In this document: positions 16,226 through 24,398 of the stretch, piece after piece
How the letters are laid out: each line of letters starts with the position of its first letter
How positions within the stretch are numbered: position 1 is the stretch's first letter
DNA from: Curtobacterium sp. 'Ferrero'
GTDB taxonomy: Bacteria; Actinomycetota; Actinomycetes; Actinomycetales; Microbacteriaceae
Assembly: GCF_002412165.1 (NCBI RefSeq)
Contig: NZ_NXIA01000004.1
Location: 166,207 to 230,206, forward strand
Direction: 5' to 3'
DNA length: 64,000 nucleotides
Made by a program: the position numbers and the translations under genes
Notes under the pieces: generated by a model
What the model was told of the DNA's origin: nothing
What the model saw: only the letters and a program-made list of their open reading frames with translations
The model's database searches: none

Positions 16226-16681
16226 TCAGACGACGACCGCGACGACGGACAGGACGAACGCGAGGACCGCGGCGCTCGACCGGAGGGTGTCGATCCGCTC
16301 CCACCGCGTGACGACCCGGCGCCAGTCGGCCGGCGGGTGCTGCGGATCCCAGTCGTTGACCCGGATGTTGATCGGCACCGTCCCGGTGAACGAGGCCACG
16401 ACGAACAGCACGAGCGCTGCCGACCCGGCGATGGCCCACCCGAGCCCCTCGCCGCGCCCGCCGACGACCAGTGCGGCCACGGTCACGAGCACGGCCGGGA
16501 GCATCAGCGCCGGCACCACGATGCGGAGGGAGCGCACGAGCGCGATCCGGGCCCGGAGGTGTGCTTCGTCGGGCAGAGCGCGGAGCGCGGGGCCGACACC
16601 CCAGCGCACGATGAACTCCTCCCCGGCGAGCAGACCGACGAGGACGAGCTGGACCACGAGGAGCGCCGTCACGGCGCGCAT
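16226..16681 (-). CDS. DUF1772-like small membrane protein
   Basis: A 151-residue membrane protein with four hydrophobic segments (about 4-22, 52-72, 80-100, 132-150). FTGTVPINIRVNDWDPQHPPADWRRVVTRWERIDTLRSSAA is the hallmark of the DUF1772/anthrone-oxygenase-like family, whose conserved N and W residues lie in the third loop. Family members include fungal anthrone oxygenases, but bacterial roles are mostly unknown. The ATG start is uncertain: a strong GAGGAGG sequence lies about 37 bases further upstream but leads to a start in another frame. Confidence 0.7.
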   Translation of the reverse strand: MRAVTALLVVQLVLVGLLAGEEFIVRWGVGPALRALPDEAHLRARIALVRSLRIVVPALMLPAVLVTVAALVVGGRGEGLGWAIAGSAALVLFVVASFTGTVPINIRVNDWDPQHPPADWRRVVTRWERIDTLRSSAAVLAFVLSVVAVVV

Positions 16682-16858
16682 CCTGGGGTCCGGGTGACGG
16701 GACTGCTGTGCACGGTTCCTCCTCTGGTCGACCACCCCAGGATCGCCCAGCGCGCTGACGCGGCGCTGACGTCGTGCTGACACGCGGAGCCCGACGGGTC
16801 CGTCCCGCGCAGCCGCGACCGTTCGCGGGCACCCCTGTAACGTCGGCGACCGCACCCG

Positions 16859-16864
16859 TAGCGT
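16859..16864 (+). promoter_or_regulatory. Putative leaderless -10 of GNAT gene
   Basis: TAGCGT stands six bases before the ATG at 16871. Confidence 0.5.
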
Positions 16865-16870
16865 GGGGCG

Positions 16871-17524
16871 ATGGACCTCGAACGCATCTGGCCGCTCTTC
16901 GGCCTCCGCATCACGACGCCGCGACTGGCGTTGTGTCCGGTCCGCGACGACGACCTGCCGGGACTCGTCACGGCGGCACTGTCCGGGGTCCATGATCCGG
17001 CGCGGATGCCCTTCGGGGTGCCGTGGACCGATGCCGAGCCGGAGGCCATGGCGCGTTCCCTGGCGCAGTACCACTGGAAGCTCCGGTCGACGGCGACCCC
17101 CGAGTCGTGGGGCGTCGGCTTCACCGTGCTCCGTGACGGCGTCCCCGTCGGGGTGCAGGAGCTCCACGCCCGGCAGTTCGCCGCGCGCAGGACCGTCGAG
17201 AGCGGGTCCTGGATCGCGAAGGGCCACCAGGGCGTCGGGCTCGGGACGGAGATGCGGGCGGGACTGCTGCTGTTCGCCTTCGACCACCTCGGGGCGGAGT
17301 GGGCCGAGTCGAGCGCCGCGGCGTGGAACGAGCCGTCGCGTCGGGTCTCGGCGAAGCTCGGCTACCGCGAGAACGGCGTGACGCGCGTGCGGACGAGACC
17401 GGACGAGGTCGTCGACGAGGTCCGGGTGCGGTTGCACCGCGACGACTTCGTCCGTCCGGCCTGGACGCTCGGCACCGCAGGTGCCCGGGCGGCGGTCGCG
17501 CTCCTGTCCGGGACGGCCGGGTGA
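16871..17524 (+). CDS. GNAT family acetyltransferase, RimJ/RimL type
   Basis: A 217-residue protein. The N-terminal LRITTPRLALCPVRDDDLPGL is the typical opening of RimJ/RimL-like GNATs; the acetyl-CoA loop is HQGVGLGTEMRAGLLLFAFDHL (about residues 119-140) and the closing motif is AWNEPSRRVSAKLGYRENGVTRV. Such enzymes acetylate protein N-termini or small amines; the substrate is unknown here. No Shine-Dalgarno sequence is present and a TAGCGT hexamer lies six bases upstream. It is convergent with the LysR gene, with palindrome 17548-17593 between them. Confidence 0.85.
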   Translation: MDLERIWPLFGLRITTPRLALCPVRDDDLPGLVTAALSGVHDPARMPFGVPWTDAEPEAMARSLAQYHWKLRSTATPESWGVGFTVLRDGVPVGVQELHARQFAARRTVESGSWIAKGHQGVGLGTEMRAGLLLFAFDHLGAEWAESSAAAWNEPSRRVSAKLGYRENGVTRVRTRPDEVVDEVRVRLHRDDFVRPAWTLGTAGARAAVALLSGTAG

Positions 17525-17547
17525 GCGCGGTGCAGTCTCCCGCCGTG

Positions 17548-17593
17548 ACGGACGGGAGGCGCGGTGCCGGCCCGCACCGCGCCTCCTGTCCGT
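17548..17593. repeat. Dispersed GGAGGC palindrome, copy 4
   Basis: Arms 17548-17567 and 17574-17593 (20 bases each) pair with one G-T mismatch around the loop CGGCCC. It lies between convergent genes and could terminate both. Confidence 0.85.
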
Positions 17594-17600
17594 CGGGTGG

Positions 17601-18542
17601 TCACCCGAGCGGTTCGACGCCGTAGGCGGCGACCACGGCCCGCAACTCGTCGAGGTAGGTCTGTGCCTGCACCGTCAGGGGCACCGACGTGTGCGCGATC
17701 CAGCCGATCTCGATCCGCTCGTCCACGTCGAGCGGGATCGCGACGATCTCGGGGTCGAGGTCGTCGCTGATGAGGCCCGTCGAGATGGTGTAGCCGCCGA
17801 GGCCGATCATGAGGTTGAAGATCGTCGCACGGTCCGACACCCGGATCTCCCGCTTGCTCGACATCGTCGACAGGATCTCCTCGGCCAGGTAGAAGGAGTT
17901 GTTCGCACCCTGGTCGAACGTGAGCCGGGGCAGGTCGGCGAGGTCGTCGAGGGTGGCGCGCTCCCGCGAGGCGATCGGGTTCCGTCGGGCGACGAAGATG
18001 TGCGGCTGGGCGACGAACAGCGGGGTGAAGACGACCCCGGCATCGCGGAACAGCTTGCCGAGCACCTGCCGGTTGAAGTCGTTGCGGTACAGGATGCCGA
18101 CCTCGCTCCGGAGGGTGCGGACGTCCTCGATGATGTCCCAGGTGCGGGTCTCGCGGAGGGAGAACTCGTACTCGTCGGCGGCGGCTCCCTCGACCATGCG
18201 GACGAAGGCCTCCACCGCGAACGAGTAGTGCTGGGCGGAGACCCCGAGGAGGCGGCGTGACCGCTGCCGTCCCACGTAGCGCTGTTCGAGGAGGGACACC
18301 TGCTCGACCACCTGCCGGGCGTAGCCGAGGAACTCGACGCCGTCGACGGTCAGCACGACCCCACGGGCCGAACGGGTGAACAGGGGGCGGCCGATGCGGG
18401 TCTCGAGGTCCTTCATCGCGGCGGACATGGTCGGCTGCGAGACGTAGAGCAGGTCGGCCGCGGCGCTGATCGACCCTTCGGACGCGACCTCGATGAAGTA
18501 GCGCAGCTGTTGCAGCGTGATGTCGTTCGAGACCCGGGCCAT
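17601..18542 (-). CDS. LysR-family regulator next to mesX-mesD
   Basis: A 313-residue LysR-type regulator. The winged helix-turn-helix occupies about residues 8-65 (ITLQQLRYFIEVASEGSISAAADLLYVSQPTMSAAMKDLETRIGRPLF), followed by a linker helix and the two-lobed effector domain. It is divergent from mesX, and the start is six bases after TAGCCT (18549-18554, minus strand) with no ribosome site. An inverted repeat CTAT-N8-ATAG (18552-18567) of the T-N11-A class overlaps that hexamer, as expected for autoregulation. It probably responds to methionine or homocysteine status (inference from neighbours). Confidence 0.88.
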   Translation of the reverse strand: MARVSNDITLQQLRYFIEVASEGSISAAADLLYVSQPTMSAAMKDLETRIGRPLFTRSARGVVLTVDGVEFLGYARQVVEQVSLLEQRYVGRQRSRRLLGVSAQHYSFAVEAFVRMVEGAAADEYEFSLRETRTWDIIEDVRTLRSEVGILYRNDFNRQVLGKLFRDAGVVFTPLFVAQPHIFVARRNPIASRERATLDDLADLPRLTFDQGANNSFYLAEEILSTMSSKREIRVSDRATIFNLMIGLGGYTISTGLISDDLDPEIVAIPLDVDERIEIGWIAHTSVPLTVQAQTYLDELRAVVAAYGVEPLG

Positions 18543-18548
18543 AGGCGC

Positions 18549-18567
18549 AGGCTATACCGCCGCATAG
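18549..18567. promoter_or_regulatory. LysR-type box and divergent promoter
   Basis: CTAT at 18552-18555 and ATAG at 18564-18567 form the dyad. It overlaps the minus-strand -10 TAGCCT (18549-18554) and lies about 97 bases before mesX. Confidence 0.55.
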
Positions 18568-18663
18568 CGACTCGGTATTACCTGATGCCCGGCGATCCCC
18601 TGCATGATCGGAGGACCCCATCCACCGGGCCCAGCGGGCCGCACGACGCACGGACGGCCGACC

Positions 18664-19623
18664 ATGACGAACGACCCCTCCTTCAGCATCACCCGGACGC
18701 GGTTCGACGAGGACTACTCCCCCGCGGACAGCTCCCGGCTGACCACGAACTTCGCCAACCTGGCGCGTGGCGAGCAGCGGCAGCAGAACCTCCGCAACGC
18801 GCTCGGGATGATCGACGGACGGCTGAACGAGCTGGCGGGGGCGGACGGCCGCTACCGTGTGGCGCTCGACATCGTCTCGGTGTCGCTGGGGTTCTCGGAC
18901 GGTGGGGCCGACGCCGAGTTCCCGCTGCTCGAGATGCTCGACGTCACGATCGTCGACCAGCACACCGGCGAGCGCCACCAGGGCATCCTCGGCAACAACT
19001 TCTCCTCGTACCTCCGCGACTACGACTTCTCGGTGCTGCTGCCCGCGTCGACGTCCGGCGTGCCCTCGGACTTCGGCCGGCTGCACGGGGCGCTCTTCCA
19101 GCGGTTCCTCTCGTCGTCGGCGTTCCACGACGAGTTCGACGCCGAGCCCGTGGTCTGCATCAGCGTCTCGACCAGCCAGACCTACCGCCACACCGGGTAC
19201 GTCCACCCCGTCCTCGGCGCCGAGTACGCGCACGAGCACTCTTCGCTCACCGACGACTACTTCGGCCGGATGGGCATGGAGGTCCGGTACTTCCAGCCGG
19301 TCGGCTCGACGGCACCGCTCGCGTTCTACTCACGTGGCGACGTCACGTCGGACTACTCGGAGCTGCAGCTCATCGGCACCATCGCCACGATGGAGACGTT
19401 CCAGAAGATCTACCGCCCCGAGATCTACGCCGCGAACACCCCGGCCGGCAGCGTGTACAAGCCGACCCTCGACCACAGCGACTTCACGCCCGTCCCGGTC
19501 ACCTACGACCGTGCGGAGCGGAGCCGCCTGGGGGTCACGCAGGGCCGGTGGACCGAGGAGCACCTCGTGATCCCGCACGGCGACCTGCTCGCCCGGTTCG
19601 CCGCCGACCCCGTTGCCCTCTGA
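18664..19623 (+). CDS. mesX: DUF1852 protein MesX, partner of the MesD methionine synthase
   Basis: A 319-residue protein of the DUF1852 family: SFSITRTRFDEDYSPADSSRLTTNFANLARGEQRQQNLRNAL is the conserved start, and LGNNFSSYLRDYDFSVLLPAS and VSTSQTYRHTGYVHPVLGAEYAHEHSSLTDDYF are strongly conserved-looking blocks. Work on folate-independent methionine synthases found that MesD needs this DUF1852 partner and oxygen; MesX may make the methyl donor or activate the enzyme, and its chemistry is unsettled. It lies 30 bases before mesD. I chose the ATG at 18664 from the family-like N-terminus; the ribosome site is weak, and an in-frame ATG exists at 18604. Confidence 0.85.
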   Translation: MTNDPSFSITRTRFDEDYSPADSSRLTTNFANLARGEQRQQNLRNALGMIDGRLNELAGADGRYRVALDIVSVSLGFSDGGADAEFPLLEMLDVTIVDQHTGERHQGILGNNFSSYLRDYDFSVLLPASTSGVPSDFGRLHGALFQRFLSSSAFHDEFDAEPVVCISVSTSQTYRHTGYVHPVLGAEYAHEHSSLTDDYFGRMGMEVRYFQPVGSTAPLAFYSRGDVTSDYSELQLIGTIATMETFQKIYRPEIYAANTPAGSVYKPTLDHSDFTPVPVTYDRAERSRLGVTQGRWTEEHLVIPHGDLLARFAADPVAL

Positions 19624-19653
19624 CCCCGCCCTCCTGACAGGACCCGCACCCGC

Positions 19654-20712
19654 ATGACGTCTCTCCTCCCCACCTCCATCGTCGGCAGCCTGCCGAAGCC
19701 GTCCTGGCTCGCCGAGCCCGAGAAGCTCTGGTCGCCGTGGCAGCTCGACGGTGCCGCGCTGACCGAGGGCAAGCAGGACGCACTCCGGTCCGCCGTGCAC
19801 GAGCAGGAGCGCCGCGGCATCGACATCGTGTCCGACGGCGAGCAGACCCGGCAGCACTTCGTCACGACGTTCATCGAGCACCTCGACGGCATCGACCAGG
19901 AGCGCAAGGAGACGGTCCGGATCCGCGACCGGTACGACGCCGCCGTGCCGACCGTCGTCGGGGCCGTGAGCCGCCCGGCGCCGGTCTTCGTCGAGGACGC
20001 GAAGTTCCTCCGCGCGCAGACCGACCGGCCGATCAAGTGGGCGCTCCCCGGCCCGATGACGATGATCGACACGCTCTCCGACCAGCACTACAAGAGCCGC
20101 GAGAAGCTCGCGTGGGAGTTCGCCACGATCCTCAACGAGGAGGCGCGGGAGCTCGAGGCAGCGGGTGTCGACGTCATCCAGTTCGACGAGCCCGCGTTCA
20201 CCGTCTTCCACGACGAGGTGCAGGACTGGGGCGTCGCCGCGCTCGAGCGCGCTGCCGAGGGCCTGCGCACCGCCGAGACCGCCGTGCACATCTGCTACGG
20301 GTACGGCATCGAGGCGAACAACAGGTGGAAGGAGACGCTCGGAGCCGAGTGGCGGCAGTACGAGCAGTCGTTCCCGCTCCTGCAGCGGTCGTCGATCGAC
20401 ATCGTCTCGCTCGAGTGCATCCACTCGCACGTGCCGCTCGACCTCGTGGAGCTCATCCGCGGCAAGAAGGTCATGCTCGGCGCGATCGACGTCGCAACCG
20501 ACGCCGTCGAGACCCCGGACGAGGTCGCCGAGGTGCTGCGGCGGGCGCTCGAGTTCGTCGACGCGGACAAGCTCATCCCGAGCACGAACTGCGGCATGGC
20601 ACCGCTGGCGCGGGACGCAGCGCTCGCGAAGCTCGGTGCGCTGTCCGCTGGTGCGGACATCGTGCGGGCCGAGCTCGTCGACTCCGCGGTGCCGGCCGGT
20701 CGCTCGGTCTGA
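19654..20712 (+). CDS. mesD: Folate-independent methionine synthase MesD (MetE C-terminal-domain protein)
   Basis: A 352-residue single barrel equivalent to the C-terminal half of MetE. It opens LLPTSIVGSLPKPSWL and shows the MetE zinc ligands in order: His and Cys of HICYGYG (about 211 and 213), Glu of SLECIHSH (about 253) and Cys of STNCGMAPL (about 312). The folate-binding N-terminal half of MetE is absent. Together with the adjacent mesX this is the MesD type, which methylates homocysteine from a donor other than methyltetrahydrofolate. VIQFDEPAF is the conserved Asp-Glu-Pro loop. Palindrome 20747-20790 follows. Confidence 0.87.
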   Translation: MTSLLPTSIVGSLPKPSWLAEPEKLWSPWQLDGAALTEGKQDALRSAVHEQERRGIDIVSDGEQTRQHFVTTFIEHLDGIDQERKETVRIRDRYDAAVPTVVGAVSRPAPVFVEDAKFLRAQTDRPIKWALPGPMTMIDTLSDQHYKSREKLAWEFATILNEEARELEAAGVDVIQFDEPAFTVFHDEVQDWGVAALERAAEGLRTAETAVHICYGYGIEANNRWKETLGAEWRQYEQSFPLLQRSSIDIVSLECIHSHVPLDLVELIRGKKVMLGAIDVATDAVETPDEVAEVLRRALEFVDADKLIPSTNCGMAPLARDAALAKLGALSAGADIVRAELVDSAVPAGRSV

Positions 20713-20746
20713 CCAGCCGCACCGCGCAGCACCGGGCCACGCACTG

Positions 20747-20790
20747 CGGGACGGGAGGCACGGGTCCAGGCCCCGCCGCGCCTCCCGGCC
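20747..20790 (+). repeat. Dispersed GGAGGC palindrome, copy 5 (degenerate)
   Basis: CGGGACGGGAGGC (20747-20759) faces GCCTCCCGGCCGG (from 20780) with mismatches. It lies 35 bases after the mesD stop codon. Confidence 0.6.
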
Positions 20791-20844
20791 GGTCCTGGTC
20801 GCGTCAGCGACCGCGTCGCCCTGCGATCCGTCGCGTCGGCGCTT

Positions 20845-21439
20845 ATGCCGGGCACCGTGGTGGCCCTGGTCACCGTGCTCCTCGGAGTACCGGACCTGGC
20901 ACTCCTGCTGGGCTGGGTGGTCGCTGCCGCGGTCTTCCTGGTCTGGGCGTGGTCACGAGCCTGGCCCGCCGACCCAGGGACCACCCGCTCGCTCGCTCGA
21001 CACGAGGACCGGTCGCGTCGAGTCGTCGACTCGCTCATCATCACCGCGACGCTGCTCAGCGTGGTCCTGGTGGTCCTCGCGCTCGTGCGCAGCCAACAGA
21101 AGGACCCCGTCGGATCGGCGGCTGCGATCCTCGCGGTGATCGGGGTCGTGGCCGCCTGGGCGTTGATCAACACGGTCTTCGCCTTCAAGTACGCACGCAT
21201 GTACTACCTCGACGACCACCATCGCTTCGACTTCGACCAGGACGAAGACCCGGCGTACAGCGACTTCGCCTACACGGCCTTCTCGATCGGGATGGCGTAC
21301 ACCGCTGACAGCATCACGCGTTCCTCGACCCCGTCGCGGCGCGTCGCGATGGCCCACGCGCTCCTGTCCTCCTTTTTTCGGGACCTTCGTGGTCGCCGTC
21401 GCGATCAACCTCATCACGAGCCTCACCCAGGGCGGCTGA
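20845..21439 (+). pseudogene. DUF1345 membrane protein gene, frameshifted near its end
   Basis: The frame from ATG 20845 encodes the DUF1345 pattern: two N-terminal helices, VVDSLIITATLLSVVLVVLAL, AWALINTVFAFKYARMYYLDDHH and the signature DFAYTAFSIGMAYTADSITRSSTPSRRVAMAHALLSSFF. At a run of six T (21373-21378) the frame is lost. Removing one T restores the expected last helix, GTFVVAVAINLITSLTQGG, ending at the TGA 21437-21439; otherwise the frame runs on into unrelated sequence. Either the gene lost its last helix or the homopolymer was miscounted. The protein is a small integral membrane protein of unknown role. Confidence 0.75.
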
Positions 21440-21563
21440 GCGGACGACGCCGACCTCGGAGGGCAGCAGGAGATGTGCGGGTCGGGCACGTCGGTGCGGC
21501 GGGATCACGAAGCGGCCGGGAGGCCCCGCTGCGGTCCGACAGACCCGCAGCGTCGACCCGGGC

Positions 21564-21785
21564 TCACCCCTGCGCTCGCGCGCGCTCGCGTCTACGGGCG
21601 ACGAACCACGCTGCCGGTCCGATGATCGGGACGAACAGGATGACGAGCGCCCAGGCGAGCAGGCTCCAGCCAGTCACGGTCCTGGACAGGAGCAGCGACA
21701 CGAACGCTGCACACGCCAGGATCACGGTGCCGAGAGCCCCGGCGATGAGCACGCCGTCGAACGCTGACGGGACGAGTGGATTCAT
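21564..21785 (-). CDS. Small two-helix membrane protein, PLDc_N type
   Basis: A 73-residue protein with helices at about 11-33 and 39-62 (GWSLLAWALVILFVPIIGPAAWFVARRRERARAQG). The FVPIIGPxxWF pattern matches the stand-alone PLDc_N module, like the protein at 419-646. A strong GAGGAG ribosome site lies eight bases before the ATG. It follows the secreted-protein gene at 21814 by 28 bases on the same strand, so the two may form an operon. Confidence 0.7.
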   Translation of the reverse strand: MNPLVPSAFDGVLIAGALGTVILACAAFVSLLLSRTVTGWSLLAWALVILFVPIIGPAAWFVARRRERARAQG

Positions 21786-21813
21786 GATCTTCTCCTCGAC
21801 GAGAGACGCCGAC

Positions 21814-22536
21814 TCATTCCCAACGATTGGCGGTCAGCGCACCGTTGCCTCGCGCACTGAGCCGCTGCAGCGCTGAATAAGTGCTCCAGGCGACCGTTCC
21901 CCCCGGAGTGAGCACCCCACGCTCCACGACCACCTTGCACTTGGCGGTGGCCTGTCCACCGCTGACGTAGCCGCTGCTCTTGGACGTCGCCACTTCGGTG
22001 AAGGGTTGGATGTTCCTGACGACCGTGCACGAATACCCGAGCATCTTCGTCGCTGTTGCGCCCCGGTACTCGTAGGACATCGACACCTTGGTCTCGGTGA
22101 GCTTGATACCTGCGAAGGCGAACCACTGCGTCCCCCACGACGATCGCGAAGCCGCTCTGCCGACCGGCCCGCTCTCGTTCGGAGCATCCACTCCCCACGC
22201 GAAATCCCCCGTCCGAACGCCCACACCGAGCGCATCGTTGTTCGAGGAGGCAAGGGTCGCCGACGCAACAGTCGGATCCGTGAAGAAGGCGGCGAGTTCC
22301 TCGCGCTGGTCAGGATCGAGTTCGTCGAACGCCGCGACGTCGGACCGAGCCCGGGAGGAGACGAGCTCTGACCGGATCGTCGCCAGCACTGAGGACCGCA
22401 CCTGCGAGATCTGCGCGTCTCTGGTGTTCGGCGCAGCAGCTGCAGCATCTGCAGGCCCGCCTCCCAAGCTGCAGGTGGCCACCACGACGCACGCTGCGCC
22501 GATCGCGATCAGCCGGCCGAGAAACGATGAGTTCAT
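21814..22536 (-). CDS. Secreted protein of unknown function
   Basis: A 240-residue protein I do not recognise. It has a signal peptide (about 1-32: basic start, LIAIGAACVVVATCSLGGGPADAAA) that contains TCSLGGG, which could also act as a lipobox. The mature part begins with a helical region (ISQVRSSVLATIRSELVSSRARSDVAAFDELDPDQREELAAFF) and ends in a beta-rich half with aromatic residues and two cysteines (GYSCTVVRNI and ATAKCKVVVE) that may form a disulfide bond. The ATG at 22536 follows GGAGGGGAG; a GTG further upstream would bury that ribosome site. Confidence 0.6.
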   Translation of the reverse strand: MNSSFLGRLIAIGAACVVVATCSLGGGPADAAAAAPNTRDAQISQVRSSVLATIRSELVSSRARSDVAAFDELDPDQREELAAFFTDPTVASATLASSNNDALGVGVRTGDFAWGVDAPNESGPVGRAASRSSWGTQWFAFAGIKLTETKVSMSYEYRGATATKMLGYSCTVVRNIQPFTEVATSKSSGYVSGGQATAKCKVVVERGVLTPGGTVAWSTYSALQRLSARGNGALTANRWE

Positions 22537-22970
22537 GACGGACTCGCTCCCCTCCGGCACCGGCGCCGGCGCCGGAATCCTGGTCGGCCTCGGTGCCGAC
22601 CTCGTTCATCGAACCATTGGTACACTACATCTGCAACATCACGGTCGGGTTAAATGCCATCGCGATCACCAGGTCAGCTCGGCATCGGCATGGAGCCGTC
22701 CGGCTTCGACCGCAGATCGGTCCGAACCGTGAACGACGCGGCCGCCGACGGCTGCGTCCCGTCCGATGCCGGCAGAGGTCCTCGACCACCCGTCGCGTCC
22801 ACAGCGTCCACCGCATGCTCGGCCGGCGGCCCGGCCTGGAGGCGCGGCTGCGGTCCGACGCGGTCGTCCCGTCCGCACGGACGTTGCGTCTGCACTGCAC
22901 GACCGCGGCTTCGCCGTGCCGATCAATGGCGTCCATGCCGAGCGTCAGGCGCGGGGCGTTGACTGCGTCC
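22537..22970. other. Intergenic stretch without a convincing gene
   Basis: This 434-base stretch separates the divergent genes at 21814 and 22971. A short, less GC-rich patch (about 22600-22660) contains TACACT at 22619 but no start codon at the expected distance. A half-element of the dispersed palindrome (GGAGGCGCGG near 22837) is present without its partner. Reading frames here have no ribosome site and no recognisable product. Confidence 0.5.
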
Positions 22971-23396
22971 ATGATCCCCAAGAGCCTCATCCACCTCGTC
23001 GAGGGCGCGACGGTCCGTGACCGTGACGGCACGTCGATCGGCAAGGCGACGCAGGTGTTCCCCTCCGACGAGGACGGGAGCGCCGCCTACGTCAGCGTCG
23101 CGACGGGCCTGCTCGGCAGGCACCACAAGCTCGTCCCGGTCGAGGACGCGACCCTCGACGGCACCGACCTGCACGTCGGGTACACGAAGGACGCGATCGC
23201 GGGTGCGCCGTCCCTCGGGTCCGGACACACGATGTCTCCGGCCGAGGAGAACGCCGTCCGCAAGCACTTCGGGCTGTCCGCCGTCGGAGCAGCCATCGGG
23301 GACATGGGTGACCCGAACGAGAACCTCGACCAGGCCGGGACGGGTCCTGCCGGCGCGGATGACACCGAGGGAGCCGGGACGACTCCGCCCGCGTGA
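22971..23396 (+). CDS. PRC-barrel domain protein
   Basis: A 141-residue protein whose first 85 residues form a PRC-barrel: VEGATVRDRDGTSIGKATQVFPSDEDGSAAYVSVATGLLGRHHKLVPVEDATLDGTDLHVGYTKDAIAGAP. The tail (from 86) is acidic and Gly/Pro-rich. PRC-barrel proteins of this size are common in Actinobacteria as stress-related or RNA-binding proteins of unclear role. The start is uncertain: no ribosome site precedes ATG 22971, and in-frame ATGs lie at 22926 and 22935. Part of its DNA (23135-23224) is duplicated at 25076-25165. Confidence 0.75.
   Translation: MIPKSLIHLVEGATVRDRDGTSIGKATQVFPSDEDGSAAYVSVATGLLGRHHKLVPVEDATLDGTDLHVGYTKDAIAGAPSLGSGHTMSPAEENAVRKHFGLSAVGAAIGDMGDPNENLDQAGTGPAGADDTEGAGTTPPA
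23135..23224 (+). repeat. Source copy of a 90-base duplicated PRC-barrel segment
   Basis: This segment encodes PVEDATLDGTDLHVGYTKDA and flanking residues. It matches 25076-25165 with only a few substitutions in the first 75 bases, then drifts. Confidence 0.85.
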
Positions 23397-23717
23397 GTCC
23401 TGGCGGGGCGACGAAGCCCGCTGATGGGCGATCCCGAGGCGCATCCGCGGGTTCCCATCCCGCCAACGAAGCGTTCTCATGAGCGTCGTTCCGGGCCTCC
23501 TCGCGACGCCGACGGCGTCGAGCACGTCGAAGGAGGACGATCGTCGCGTGGACACTCAGTCACAGCGCCGCGAGCACCCACGTCGCCACGACGAGGGCAC
23601 GCGGAACGAGCTCGGGCTCTCTGACCTCACTCATCCCGACACATTGCGGGCGCACCGTGGCGAGTTCTCGCCCGGGACCGCCCGTCATGGACGTCGACGG
23701 TATTCCAGGGCGGAGGA
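23397..23717. other. Gap with no supported gene
   Basis: A 321-base gap. AAGGAGG at 23530-23536 followed by GTG at 23548 could start a short basic, polar frame (DTQSQRREHPRRHDEGTRNE), but it runs into the antisense of the GNAT gene and has no recognisable features. I do not call it. Confidence 0.4.
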
Positions 23718-24305
23718 TCACTGCCCGTCGTTGTCCGGCATCGTCGATGGCAGGCTCCGCCGGCCGTGCTCCTCACGCAGGATCGCCCAGGTGTCGACGC
23801 TCGTCCATTCGCCCTTGAACCAGTCCGCATCGACCGCGCGGCCCTCGTGTCGCAGGCCGAGCCGCCTGAAGAGTCGTGCCGCGGCGATGTTGCGCGCGTC
23901 CGTCATCGCGATGACTCGGTGCGCCCCCTGCTCGAGGAAGAGACCGTCGATGAGCCGGCGGAGTGCCTCCTGGCCCGCTCCGATGCCCTGCCACCGGGGT
24001 GCCAGGGTCACGCCGAGCTCGTACGTGTCCGGCTGGTCCGCGACGGCATGCACGGCCACGTCTCCGACGAGCGAAGGGGCGTCACGCTCGTGGACTGCGA
24101 TCTGGAGCCAGTCGCCTGAGCCCGGGAGGAGCCCTGCAGGTTGGTCGGCGATGAGCGCGTCGGTGTCCGCTCCGGACCAGTCCGACGTCCAGGACTGGAA
24201 CCGGACGACGTCGGGGTCACGGCGGTAGGCAGTGAAGGCCAGCCGATCTGCTGCGCTGAGCACGCTGAGGACGAACCGCTCCGTCGGGATGGGGAATCGG
24301 ATCAC
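23718..24305 (-). CDS. GNAT family acetyltransferase, RimJ/RimL type
   Basis: A 195-residue enzyme. It opens with IRFPIPTERFVLSVLSAADRLAF, and the acetyl-CoA motif is LAPRWQGIGAGQEALRRLIDGLF (about 116-138), closed by ARNIAAARLFRRLGLRHEGRAVDADWFKGEWTSVDTWAIL, which is typical of ribosomal-protein or spermidine-like N-acetyltransferases. I prefer the GTG at 24305 over an ATG at 24377 because it matches the family start and lies seven bases after TAGCGT (24313-24318), as in other leaderless starts here. Confidence 0.85.
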   Translation of the reverse strand: MIRFPIPTERFVLSVLSAADRLAFTAYRRDPDVVRFQSWTSDWSGADTDALIADQPAGLLPGSGDWLQIAVHERDAPSLVGDVAVHAVADQPDTYELGVTLAPRWQGIGAGQEALRRLIDGLFLEQGAHRVIAMTDARNIAAARLFRRLGLRHEGRAVDADWFKGEWTSVDTWAILREEHGRRSLPSTMPDNDGQ

Positions 24306-24312
24306 AACGGGG

Positions 24313-24318
24313 ACGCTA
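24313..24318 (-). promoter_or_regulatory. Putative leaderless -10 of GNAT gene
   Basis: TAGCGT on the minus strand lies seven bases before the GTG at 24305. Confidence 0.5.
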
Positions 24319-24398
24319 CCGCCGTCTTCGGTGCGGCCGTGCGGTGCCGCGACATCTCTGCCCTCCGCGTTCGGCATGTTCCCCGTCGCGCCCGAGGT

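Noticed and set aside
16681..16720. Upstream GTG start of the DUF1772 protein after GAGGAGG
   Set aside because: The GTG is in a different frame from the DUF1772 coding frame.
18604..18663. Upstream in-frame ATG start for mesX
   Set aside because: The extra residues are Gly/Pro/His-rich and do not match the DUF1852 start; the ATG at 18664 is preferred.
22617..22640. TACACTACATCT similar to half of an NrdR box
   Set aside because: The second half of the dyad is missing and no nrd gene is near.
23479..23717. Possible short gene starting near ATG 23479 or GTG 23548 after AAGGAGG
   Set aside because: It is polar and low-complexity, continues as antisense of the GNAT gene and resembles no family.
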